Assembly (NCBI GenBank): GCA_028284945.1
Contig: JANQQJ010000028.1
Coordinates: 124,001-188,000 of the forward strand
Direction of reading: 5' to 3'
DNA from: Alphaproteobacteria bacterium
GTDB taxonomy: Bacteria; Pseudomonadota; Alphaproteobacteria; SMXS01
DNA: 64,000 nucleotides
This document shows, one piece after another, positions 42,018 to 49,258 of this stretch; position 1 is the stretch's first letter; every line of letters begins with the position of its first letter. A program made the translations under genes and the position numbers. The notes under the pieces were generated by a model, which searched no databases, was not told where the DNA came from, and saw only the letters and a program-made list of their open reading frames with translations.

Positions 42018-42503
42018 ATGGCACACCTACTGATCGTCTACCATTCCAAAACTGGCGGCACACGCCAAATGGCTGAGGCGGCGGCAGACGCCGCCGGTGA
42101 AGAAACACAAACCACGTTGATCCGCGCACAGAACGCAGGTCCCGACGACCTGTTAAGTGCAGATGGCTATATCTTCGCCGCGCCAGAGAATCTCGCAGCG
42201 CTGGCAGGCGTCATGAAGGATTTTTATGACCGCTGCTACTATCCCGTGCTGGGCCGCATTGAAGGCCGGCCCTATGCCCAGATGGTCTGCGCAGGCTCTG
42301 ATGGCGAAAACGCCGTGCGGCAAACCGCGCGCATCCTAACCGGGTGGCGGCTAAAGGAAGTGCAGTCGCCGATCATCGTCTGTACCCATGCGCAGACCTC
42401 CGAAGCCACCCTTGCTGAAAAAACAATCCCCGAAGACGAGCTTGCCCGCTGCCGCGACCTCGGTGGCGCCATGGCCGCAGGGCTCGCCATGGGCGTTTTT
42501 TAG
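42018..42503 (+). CDS. Flavodoxin-like NAD(P)H-dependent oxidoreductase family protein
   Basis: A 161-residue flavodoxin-fold protein. The FMN phosphate loop is YHSKTGGTRQMAEA at residues 8-21, and the second flavin loop is APENLAALAGVMKDFYDR near residue 60, similar to WrbA- and NADPH-dependent FMN reductase-like proteins. The third region is CAGSDGENAVRQ. It could shuttle electrons or reduce quinones. ATG 42018 is chosen for its fold-consistent start; ATG 42009 and GTG 42000 are also in frame. It follows the six-cysteine array by 69 bases. Confidence 0.8.
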   Translation: MAHLLIVYHSKTGGTRQMAEAAADAAGEETQTTLIRAQNAGPDDLLSADGYIFAAPENLAALAGVMKDFYDRCYYPVLGRIEGRPYAQMVCAGSDGENAVRQTARILTGWRLKEVQSPIIVCTHAQTSEATLAEKTIPEDELARCRDLGGAMAAGLAMGVF

Positions 42504-42567
42504 CGAACACTAGGTGGCGACCGCATGTTTCGGCTAGCCTCACTCCAGTCAATCTGGGGAGGGTACA

Positions 42568-43065
42568 ATGGACCTGCAAAACATCTACTACATTGGTGAG
42601 TTGATCGCGGCTTTTGCTGTTGTCGCCTCTCTGATCTTTTTAGGCATTCAGATGCGGCAGAACACCGGCGCGCTTAAAGCCACTGTCGAAAGCGATATGA
42701 TGTCGAGTTGGATAACCGTGATGTCGCCGCATACGACCAGTAGCGAATTCGTTGCAGCACAGATCGAGTTTTCCGAAGCCAAGGGGCCGGCTGATATATC
42801 TACCGAAGCACTGATCAGGCTTTTAGCCTTCTGGTCCGGCGGCATGAAGAACGCGGAATTCTCATACTATCGCTATCTGAGCGGCGATATGGAGGATGGA
42901 CTCTGGCTCGCCATTCGCAATGGCGCGTTACGGCCCTTTAGTTCCGCGGTCATGAAGGAAGCGATCTGGCCAACCATCAAACCTGAGCTGTCGCCGAAGT
43001 TTGTTCAGCATATAGAGGAGGCCGTTAACAACGGCGACCACCAGAAACTAACAGCCGCCATCTAG
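42568..43065 (+). CDS. Single-span membrane protein, uncharacterised
   Basis: A 165-residue protein whose first 25 residues form one transmembrane helix (YIGELIAAFAVVASLIFLGI), followed by QMRQNTGALKATV. This layout (membrane helix, then QxRQNT) is common in small proteobacterial proteins of unknown function, often annotated as hypothetical. The rest is a soluble helical domain with Trp-rich stretches (FWSGGMKNAEFSYYRYL). GGGGAGGG precedes the ATG. No neighbour explains its role. Confidence 0.75.
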   Translation: MDLQNIYYIGELIAAFAVVASLIFLGIQMRQNTGALKATVESDMMSSWITVMSPHTTSSEFVAAQIEFSEAKGPADISTEALIRLLAFWSGGMKNAEFSYYRYLSGDMEDGLWLAIRNGALRPFSSAVMKEAIWPTIKPELSPKFVQHIEEAVNNGDHQKLTAAI

Positions 43066-43072
43066 GCGCTGA

Positions 43073-44317
43073 CTAACTAACCTCAAGATCAGAAATCTTT
43101 CGGTCGATATGCCGCCGTTCCGCCGGGTTTTGGGCTAGCGCCGCCGCCGCTCGATAGGCTTCGATGGCCTCGGACGGACGTTCCGCTTTCTCCAACAGCG
43201 CACCCTGAGTCGAAAAAAACAGATGGTAGGACTTCATCTCCGGCATGTCCTGAATTTGGTCCAGTAGCGTCAGGCCTGCCTCTGGCCCCGATGCCATGCC
43301 ATGCGCCACAGCTTTGTTAAGCGCGACAACGGGTGTGGGCAGAAAGCGCTCGAGGACATCATAGAGCGCGGCAATCTGCAGCCAGTCGGTGTCCTCAGGC
43401 GTGGCCGCTTCACAATGCAACGCGGCAATCGCTGCCTGAACCTGATAGGGCCCGGCGTGTTTTAGCTTCAATGCGGCTTCGGCCAGCGCCTCACCTTCAG
43501 CAATCGCCTCCCGGTCCCAAAGCGACCGGTCCTGATCGTCCAGCGGAATGAGGTTTCCATCCTCCCCCACACGGGCTTCAGCGCGGGCATTCTGCAGCAT
43601 CAACAAAGCCAGCAGCCCCATCACTTCCGGCTCTTCACCGAACAAATCACGCAGAATGCCTGCCAGCCGGATCGCTTGCGCGCACAGTTCGCGGCGAATG
43701 AGATCGTCGCCCGACGTTGCCGCATAGCCCTCATTAAAGATCAGATAGACCACCAGCAGCACTGCATCGAGCCGTTCCGGCAAAGCCTTGGCATCTGGAA
43801 TTTCATAGGGGATGCCCGCGGTTCTGATCTTCTTTTTGGCTCGCGTCAGCCGCTGCTCCATGGTCTTGGGCGCAACCAGAAAGGCGCGGGCTATTTCCTC
43901 GACGGTGAAGTCGGCCACGGTTTTGAGAGTGAGCGCAAGCTTGGCCTCCAGCGCCAAAGCCGGATGGCAGCATGTAAAGATCAGCCGCAGCATGTCGTCC
44001 CGGAAGGTGGCCACCTGCATAAAGTCATCTTCATCGGGCACGTGCTTCTCCTCCGGCAACCCGTCGAGGATTTCGGCTTCTTTCTTGCTGCGGCGGAACA
44101 TGTCGATGGCGCGGTTACGGCCCGCCGTCACCAACCACGCGGCGGGATTGTCCGGCACGCCGCGTTCGGCCCAGACGACGACCGCACGGGCCAGCGCATC
44201 CTGCAGCACGTCTTCAGCCAGGTCGAAATCACGCAGCAGACGAATAAGGGTTGCCCGCGCCTTGGGCCCCTCGTCCCGGAAAATGGCCGCCATATCGAAT
44301 GTGGGCATGACAGTCAT
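43073..44317 (-). CDS. ECF-family sigma factor, ECF42-type (DUF6596 tail)
   Basis: A 414-residue ECF sigma factor. Region 2 is DFDLAEDVLQDALARAVVVW through NPAAWLVTAGRNRAIDMFRR. Region 4 is TVADFTVEEIARAFLVAPKT then MEQRLTRAKKKIR. A C-terminal extension of about 220 residues (LPERLDAVLLVVYLIFNEGY, ALNKAVAHGMASGPEAGL) is the ECF42 hallmark and replaces an anti-sigma factor as regulatory part. ECF42 genes normally neighbour DGPF genes; here three DGPF genes lie 3.9-4.9 kb away on the same strand. No clear ribosome site precedes ATG 44317 or 44308. Confidence 0.9.
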   Translation of the reverse strand: MTVMPTFDMAAIFRDEGPKARATLIRLLRDFDLAEDVLQDALARAVVVWAERGVPDNPAAWLVTAGRNRAIDMFRRSKKEAEILDGLPEEKHVPDEDDFMQVATFRDDMLRLIFTCCHPALALEAKLALTLKTVADFTVEEIARAFLVAPKTMEQRLTRAKKKIRTAGIPYEIPDAKALPERLDAVLLVVYLIFNEGYAATSGDDLIRRELCAQAIRLAGILRDLFGEEPEVMGLLALLMLQNARAEARVGEDGNLIPLDDQDRSLWDREAIAEGEALAEAALKLKHAGPYQVQAAIAALHCEAATPEDTDWLQIAALYDVLERFLPTPVVALNKAVAHGMASGPEAGLTLLDQIQDMPEMKSYHLFFSTQGALLEKAERPSEAIEAYRAAAALAQNPAERRHIDRKISDLEVS

Positions 44318-44354
44318 ACTATCACGCGGCTGCGCCGCGTCTCCTTCTGTGCCA

Positions 44355-44419
44355 TCCCTCACCCCCGACCCAACCACCCGGAAAGGATACCCTTGGGGCG
44401 GTTGGGTCGGGGGAGTGGG
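44355..44419. repeat. Long G/C-rich inverted repeat upstream of the ECF gene
   Basis: Arms CCCTCACCCCCGACCCAACC (from 44356) and GGTTGGGTCGGGGGAGTGGG pair over 19 of 20 positions around a loop of about 25 bases. It is unlike the type A-C repeats. It lies in the leader of the ECF42-type gene and would form a strong hairpin in RNA. The rest of the 379-base gap (44318-44696) holds this element and the type B repeat at 44535; I see no gene. Confidence 0.7.
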
Positions 44420-44534
44420 ATGGGCCAAGCGCCCGTCCGGGCAAGAAGCTTCTTCAAATCCTCGTTTGCTGGACGAACGGGCTGCTATAGTGCCGACAAC
44501 GAATGCTGATTTTTGGCGCAAGTCTCTCCAGCGT

Positions 44535-44639
44535 CGTCATTGCGAGGAGCCCTGGATAGGGCGACGCGGCAATCCATACCCGCCTGAACAACGGCAACAT
44601 CTCTGGATTGCTTCACCCCTGCCGGGGTTCGCAATGACG
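44535..44639. repeat. Type B intergenic palindromic repeat, copy 2
   Basis: Arms CGTCATTGCGAGGAGCC and GGGGTTCGCAATGACG with inner GGCAATCCA and TGGATTGCTTC. It sits upstream of the nitronate monooxygenase gene. Confidence 0.8.
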
Positions 44640-44696
44640 GTGGGTTGGGCGGCTCGTTAAATTTCAGCGCGGAAGTAACAGAAACAGGATTGCACC

Positions 44697-45713
44697 ATGA
44701 GCCTTCGAACCCCTCTTTGCGACATTCTGGGCGTTGAATACCCGGTGATGCTGGCCGGCATGGGCGGCGTCAGCTTCGCCAATGTGTGTGCCGCGGTCTC
44801 CGAGGCAGGTGGCTTCGGCTCGCTCGGCATGGCATCGAAAAGTCCCGATGGCATCCGCGAGGAGATGAAAAAGGTCAAGGACCTGACCGACAAGCCCTTC
44901 GGTGTCGACCTGTTGGCGGCCCTGCCGGAGACCCTCACCCGCTCCGTCGAAATCATCATCGAGGAAGGCGCCAAGGCCTTCATCTCCGGGCTGGGCGTGC
45001 CGGGGCCGATCCTGAAGGAACTGAAGGATGCGGGCATTGTCGTTATCTCCATGTGCGGCGCGACCCGCCACGCGGTGAAGGCCGAACAGGCCGGGGTCGA
45101 CATCGTGGTTGCCCAGGGCACCGAAGCCGGTGGCCATACGGGCCCGATCGGCGGCATGGCCCTGATCCCTCAAATCGTCGAGGCCGTGAACATCCCCGTG
45201 GTGGCTGCGGGTGCGATCAATGACGGGCGCGGCCTGGCCGCCGCGCTGGCCTTTGGCGCACAGGGCGTGTGGGTCGGCACGCGGTTCATCGCCTCGCAGG
45301 AGGCCAACGCGCATGTCGGTTACAAGGACCGGATTATCGGCGCCAGCGACCGCGACACGGTGGTCACCCGCTCCTATTCCGGCAAGACCATGCGCGTGAT
45401 CAAGAACGACTGGACCAATGATTGGGAAAGCCGCCCGGACGAGATCGGCACATTCGGCACCCAGGGCCAGGTTTCCGTTAAAGCCGGGGTGATGCACGCG
45501 CTGATGGGCGACACCTCCACCTTCGACCCGGAACAAGAAGCCGCCGCCGCGGGCCAGGGCTCCGGCGGCATCCATGACGTCAAACCCGCCGGCGACATTG
45601 TCCGCGAAATGGTCGCCGAAGCCGAAGAAACCATCGGCCGGCTAGGAGGGATTACAGGCGGTACCTATGCGGATACGCCGCGGAAGGGAGCAGCGGCGGA
45701 GATAGCGGAGTAA
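44697..45713 (+). CDS. Nitronate monooxygenase (2-nitropropane dioxygenase family)
   Basis: A 338-residue FMN-dependent TIM-barrel enzyme. Conserved pieces are YPVMLAGMGGVSFANVCAA at the start, GTEAGGHTGPIGGMAL (FMN-binding, with the catalytic His of the class) near residue 145, VPVVAAGAINDGRGLAAAL and GVWVGTRFIASQE. It oxidises alkyl nitronates such as propionate-3-nitronate, a plant or fungal toxin, though many paralogues have other roles. AGGA lies upstream of the ATG. Confidence 0.9.
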   Translation: MSLRTPLCDILGVEYPVMLAGMGGVSFANVCAAVSEAGGFGSLGMASKSPDGIREEMKKVKDLTDKPFGVDLLAALPETLTRSVEIIIEEGAKAFISGLGVPGPILKELKDAGIVVISMCGATRHAVKAEQAGVDIVVAQGTEAGGHTGPIGGMALIPQIVEAVNIPVVAAGAINDGRGLAAALAFGAQGVWVGTRFIASQEANAHVGYKDRIIGASDRDTVVTRSYSGKTMRVIKNDWTNDWESRPDEIGTFGTQGQVSVKAGVMHALMGDTSTFDPEQEAAAAGQGSGGIHDVKPAGDIVREMVAEAEETIGRLGGITGGTYADTPRKGAAAEIAE

Positions 45714-45733
45714 CAAATATCCAATTGAAAAAC

Positions 45734-45748
45734 TAACCCATTGGGTTA
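45734..45748. promoter_or_regulatory. Toxin-antitoxin promoter and operator
   Basis: TAACCCA-T-TGGGTTA is a perfect 7-1-7 palindrome. It sits between TTGAAA (45725-45730) and TATATT (45747-45752), a -35/-10 pair with a 16-base spacer. Transcription would begin close to the toxin GTG at 45758, which lacks a ribosome site, so a nearly leaderless message is possible. The XRE antitoxin is the likely repressor. Confidence 0.65.
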
Positions 45749-45757
45749 TATTGCGCT

Positions 45758-46099
45758 GTGCAAACTGTTGCTGAAACACCAACTTTTGTTCGACAAGCTG
45801 AGAAGCTTTTCAGTGCAGATGAACGCAAGGCAGTCATTGATTTCCTGGCGGCCCATCCGCTTGCGGGAGATGAAATTCCGGGCACAGGCGGTGTCCGCAA
45901 AGTTCGGTTTGCAGCTAAAGGAAAAGGCAAGAGCGGCGGTGCCAGAGTGATCTATTACTATTTTGACGAAGATGCGCCCATATATGCGCTGCTCGCTTAT
46001 GGTAAAGGGGAGCGAACAAACCTGACGCCAAACGAAACCAAGACCGTGGCTGCTTTCGCACAAGCAATCAAGGCGCAGTATAGGAGCAGGCGAGGATGA
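45758..46099 (+). CDS. RelE/HigB-type toxin of a type II toxin-antitoxin pair
   Basis: A 113-residue RelE/ParE-superfamily protein, likely an mRNA interferase acting on ribosomes. The fold signature is visible in ERKAVIDFLAAHPLAGDEIP, GVRKVRFAAKGKGKSGGARVIYYY and ALLAYGKGERTNLTPNETK. The Arg/Lys cluster KVRFAAKGKGKSGGARV fits the basic catalytic surface of HigB-2-like toxins. Start codon is GTG, with no ribosome site. It overlaps the XRE antitoxin gene by four bases; toxin-first order is typical for higBA. Confidence 0.87.
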   Translation: MQTVAETPTFVRQAEKLFSADERKAVIDFLAAHPLAGDEIPGTGGVRKVRFAAKGKGKSGGARVIYYYFDEDAPIYALLAYGKGERTNLTPNETKTVAAFAQAIKAQYRSRRG

Positions 46100-46392
46100 C
46101 AAAATTTGGCGACGATCTGACTCGAGCCTTGGAAGAAGCGCTAGCACACGCTCGCGGCAAAGACCTGACCGCATTGAAAGTTAATAGAGTGGAAACAGAA
46201 ACAGTCGATACCAAATCGGTTCGGCGAGCCCTTAAATTAACCCAAGAGGAGATGGCTCTACTCTTGGGCACCAGCACTTCGGGCTACCGTAAATGGGAAC
46301 AGGGCCAGCGTGAACCAAGCGGTGCTGCGCGTACGCTGTTAAAGGTCATGGAAAAAGAACCAGAGGCGGTCCTGCGGGCACTTGAACCATAG
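46096..46392 (+). CDS. XRE-family antitoxin, HigA-like
   Basis: A 98-residue protein with an HTH_XRE domain in its second half: TKSVRRALKLTQEEMALLLG, then TSGYRKWEQGQREPSGAA. The N-terminal half is a charged helix that would wrap the toxin. Its ATGA overlaps the toxin stop, so translation is coupled and the two are made in fixed ratio. It should neutralise the toxin and repress the promoter at 45734-45748. Confidence 0.88.
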   Translation: MTKFGDDLTRALEEALAHARGKDLTALKVNRVETETVDTKSVRRALKLTQEEMALLLGTSTSGYRKWEQGQREPSGAARTLLKVMEKEPEAVLRALEP

Positions 46393-46410
46393 GCTACGGC
46401 CATTGCGCCG

Positions 46411-46437
46411 CCCCTCAAAAACGTTACGTTTGAGGGG
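46411..46437 (+). terminator. Hairpin after the toxin-antitoxin operon
   Basis: CCCCTCAAA (46411-46419) pairs with TTTGAGGGG (46429-46437) around a nine-base loop. It begins 19 bases after the antitoxin stop. No clean T-run follows, so termination is likely but weak, or the hairpin protects the message end. Confidence 0.5.
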
Positions 46438-46465
46438 AAGAGTTCTGTTTCTGGGGAGGAACGCG

Positions 46466-46759
46466 TTGACGACTTTCAAACAGGTGGCGGCCACTTTGGC
46501 GCTTGCACTAATGCTGCCATGGATGACGGGTAGCGCGCTCGCGCAGGGCGACTGGGACACCAATGGTGACTTTGATTCCCAGGACCTGGACCCGATAGAC
46601 AAAGAAGACGATGGCGGCGACTGGACCACTGGCGACTGGAATGACGACGGGGACGCCAGTTCATCCGGCTGGGATGAGGAGGAGGGCGAAACATCAACTC
46701 CCAAACAAGATTACGGCGACAACCCCAATCCGCGCGGCGGCAATAATATGAACCGCTAG
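46466..46759 (+). CDS. Small secreted Asp/Gly-rich acidic protein
   Basis: A 97-residue protein starting at TTG 46466, with GGGGAGGA five bases upstream. A signal peptide ends TGSALA. The mature part is highly acidic (DWDTNGDFDSQDLDPIDKED, DWTTGDWNDDGDASSSGWDE) and has no cysteine. The DxNxD-like stretches could bind calcium, as in acidic surface proteins, but no full EF-hand is present. It is followed by the MFS gene after only three bases. Confidence 0.7.
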   Translation: MTTFKQVAATLALALMLPWMTGSALAQGDWDTNGDFDSQDLDPIDKEDDGGDWTTGDWNDDGDASSSGWDEEEGETSTPKQDYGDNPNPRGGNNMNR

Positions 46760-46762
46760 CCC

Positions 46763-48118
46763 GTGGTCGCGCCGCAAGTCCCTCAACCCCCAAAGGCAGT
46801 CTTCCCCAGCGAGGCTGAAAAGCCGCCCTGGTCGATCGGCGGGCGGAACTATGTTCTGATCCTGCTGACCCTGGTCGCGGCGATCAACTTCCTGGACCGG
46901 CAGATCCTGAGCGTCCTGCTGGAACCCATCAAAGCCGAATTCGGCCTGCCGGATTGGGCGCTGGGCGTGCTGACCGGCATTGGATTCGCCGCGTTCTATG
47001 CCACGCTGGGCATCCCCATTGCAGCGCTGGCCGACCGGTTCAACCGCCGCAACATCATCGTGGTCTGCACCGGGCTTTTCAGCGTGATGACCGCCCTGTG
47101 CGGGTTGGCGCAGAACTTCTGGCATTTGTTCCTGGCGCGCATCGGCGTGGGCGTCGGTGAAGCCGGGACCATGCCCGCCTCTCAGTCCATCATTTCCAAC
47201 CTTTTCCCAACCGAAAACCGGGCCGCGGCCATGGGCCTGCTGGCGACGGGCGGCAATATCGGCCTGATGCTGGGCATGCTGATCGGTGGCTTCGTCAACG
47301 ACTGGTGGGGCTGGCGCTGGGCGTTCGCGGTGGCGGCCATGCCCGGCGTGCTGCTGGCGCTGTCGATCTGGCTGACAGTGAAAGAACCGGTCCGGCCCAA
47401 GGAACCGGCCGCAGCAGCAGAGGCAAGACAGCACATCGTGCGCGGCATCCTCAAAAGCCTGTCGACCATGAGCAAAGTACCGTCGATCCGCTGGTTCACC
47501 ATCGGTGGCTCGCTTTATGGGCTGACGGGGTACGGGCTCTATACCTTCATGGCGCCCTATTACATGCGCTACCACGAGTACTCTACCAGCGAAGCCGGCG
47601 TGCTGATCTCGATCATGACGGGCGTGCTCGGCGCCACAGGCACCTTCGCCGGCGGCGTCGTCTGCGCCAAGCTGGCCACCCGCTTTGGCCTACATTGGAA
47701 CGGCTGGGTGCCGGCCATGGCTATTCTGCTCAGCGCGCCCTTCATGATCACCATGCTGCTGACGGACAATACATGGCTGGCGGTGTGCCTGTTCGTCGTG
47801 CCGGGGTTCCTGTCCAGCGTCTATGCCGGGCCGACCTGGGCGATCATTCAAGAGCTTGTTACACCCGCGCAGCGCGCCATGGCGGCATCGGTTTATATGC
47901 TGCTGTTTAACCTGATCGCGTTGGGCTTGGGCCCGGTTTATACCGGCGCTGTCAGCAGCGCCATTGAACCGGCAGTCGGCGATCAATCGCTGCGCTACGC
48001 CATGGCGTCGGTGGTCGTGATCAGCCTGATCGGCGCGTTCGCCTATGTGATGGCCGCCCGGCGTGTAACCGGAGATGTAAGCAAGGTCCGGGCGGCGCAA
48101 GAGCGGACCGACGCGTAG
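46763..48118 (+). CDS. MFS transporter, spinster-like subfamily (second)
   Basis: A 451-residue, 12-helix transporter closely matching the architecture of the MFS protein at 9745-11085: NFLDRQILSVLLEPIKAEFG, ALADRFNRRNIIVV, ARIGVGVGEAGTMPASQSII and PTWAIIQELVTPAQRAMAAS. It starts with GTG three bases after the stop of the acidic secreted protein, so the two share a message. The substrate is unknown. The C-terminal tail is hydrophilic. Confidence 0.85.
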   Translation: MVAPQVPQPPKAVFPSEAEKPPWSIGGRNYVLILLTLVAAINFLDRQILSVLLEPIKAEFGLPDWALGVLTGIGFAAFYATLGIPIAALADRFNRRNIIVVCTGLFSVMTALCGLAQNFWHLFLARIGVGVGEAGTMPASQSIISNLFPTENRAAAMGLLATGGNIGLMLGMLIGGFVNDWWGWRWAFAVAAMPGVLLALSIWLTVKEPVRPKEPAAAAEARQHIVRGILKSLSTMSKVPSIRWFTIGGSLYGLTGYGLYTFMAPYYMRYHEYSTSEAGVLISIMTGVLGATGTFAGGVVCAKLATRFGLHWNGWVPAMAILLSAPFMITMLLTDNTWLAVCLFVVPGFLSSVYAGPTWAIIQELVTPAQRAMAASVYMLLFNLIALGLGPVYTGAVSSAIEPAVGDQSLRYAMASVVVISLIGAFAYVMAARRVTGDVSKVRAAQERTDA

Positions 48119-48121
48119 TCC

Positions 48122-48502
48122 CTACTCCTCCGAGACCGAGGCCGCGACTTCGATATAAAGCGTCAGGATGTCGTCGGCACTGAGGAACGACAGGTCTTCG
48201 AATGCAGCCTTGGTGATCTTCTTCTTGCGCTTGCCTTCGCCGCGCAACGAATACCCACCTTCATGCTTGGTGAACGTGAAATAAGAACCCCGCGCGGGAT
48301 TGTCCGAGCGCGCGAGAATATAAAGGCTGGCACCATCGTCGCAGCCATAAACCAGCCAGTCGCTGCGCCCGAACCCCTTTTCAATCGGCCCCAATTGGCA
48401 GTCGGCCGGCGTAACCGACGGCTCCGGCTCTTCGGCCACCGACTGCGCCCCCAGCACACCCATGCCGACAAGCACGGCCATGGCTATCTGCATAACCTTC
48501 AT
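48122..48502 (-). CDS. Secreted hypothetical protein
   Basis: A 126-residue protein with a signal peptide (MKVMQIAMAVLVGMGVLGAQ then SVAEE). The mature part has two cysteines, in ADCQLGPIEKGFG and VYGCDDGASLYILA, which may form one disulfide. Beta-strand-like stretches follow (SYFTFTKHEGGYSLRGEGK) with a Lys/Arg cluster KRKKKITKA. AGGGAAA precedes ATG 48502. It is convergent with the MFS gene, three bases apart. No family is recognised. Confidence 0.7.
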   Translation of the reverse strand: MKVMQIAMAVLVGMGVLGAQSVAEEPEPSVTPADCQLGPIEKGFGRSDWLVYGCDDGASLYILARSDNPARGSYFTFTKHEGGYSLRGEGKRKKKITKAAFEDLSFLSADDILTLYIEVAASVSEE

Positions 48503-48607
48503 ACGCGTTTTCCCTGTTGCCTCGGTCTTCTTATTGGCCGTGAAACTAGCACAGGACATAGGTTGCCGCGCCAATGATTTCAGCAGTGATTTCAGCCCTT
48601 GACTCCT

Positions 48608-48627
48608 GTTTCAAACATGTTTGAAAC
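48608..48627. promoter_or_regulatory. Predicted TetR-family operator
   Basis: GTTTCAAACATGTTTGAAAC is a perfect 20-base palindrome located 7-27 bases before the regulator's ATG. Its length and symmetry are typical of TetR/AcrR operators. TTGACT at 48599-48604 could be a -35 box next to it. Confidence 0.75.
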
Positions 48628-48634
48628 TAGTGTT

Positions 48635-49258
48635 ATGTCAAAAGTGAGTCGCAAAGCAGAACCAAAACCCGACCCGAAGGATGACATCCTTCGTGCGGCC
48701 GAGAACATCCTGGCGACCAGTGGTGTCGATGCCGCCACAGTGCGAGCCATTACGGGCCTGGCGGGCGTCAATACCGCGGCGGTGAACTATCACTTTGGAT
48801 CGCGTGACGACCTGTTCCAGGTGATCTGCGGCCGCCGGATGCAACCGGCCAATCAGGTGATCCTGGACCATCTGGATGCGCTGGAAGCGCGGGCCGAACG
48901 GCCACGCGTATCGGACATTTTCAGGCCCCTTGTCGAGACCGCTCTCAATGTCTGGGTACAGGATGATGTGTTGCGGGCGCTCCGGTCACTTTTGTTTTTG
49001 AACCCGCAAACGGTTGAGGCGCTCAATGTCTCGCAGATGGGTGAAGTCTATGCACGGATGCGCGGCGCTCTGCGCCGCGCCTGCCCTGATATGGGCGCAC
49101 AGGACGTTCGCCGGCGGTTTCAGCTGGCGATGGGAACGATCATGAACACAGTCCATCAGGAAGACGCCGCGCTGGTCTGGTCAAAGCAGGAGATCAGTGT
49201 CGACGATCTGGTGGCCTTTATCGCGGGTGGTTTTGGGGAGACTGGCCATGGATCATGA
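48635..49258 (+). CDS. TetR/AcrR family transcriptional regulator
   Basis: A 207-residue regulator. The N-terminal helix-turn-helix reads DDILRAAENILATSGVDAAT, then VRAITGLAGVNTAAVNYHFGSRDDLF, the standard TetR DNA-binding domain. The C-terminal ligand domain contains a WVQDDVLRALRSLLF helix. ATG 48635 is chosen because the longer frame would start inside or before the palindromic operator. Its gene overlaps the Rieske oxygenase gene by 11 bases, so the two are coexpressed and the regulator probably controls it through the site at 48608-48627. Confidence 0.9.
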   Translation: MSKVSRKAEPKPDPKDDILRAAENILATSGVDAATVRAITGLAGVNTAAVNYHFGSRDDLFQVICGRRMQPANQVILDHLDALEARAERPRVSDIFRPLVETALNVWVQDDVLRALRSLLFLNPQTVEALNVSQMGEVYARMRGALRRACPDMGAQDVRRRFQLAMGTIMNTVHQEDAALVWSKQEISVDDLVAFIAGGFGETGHGS

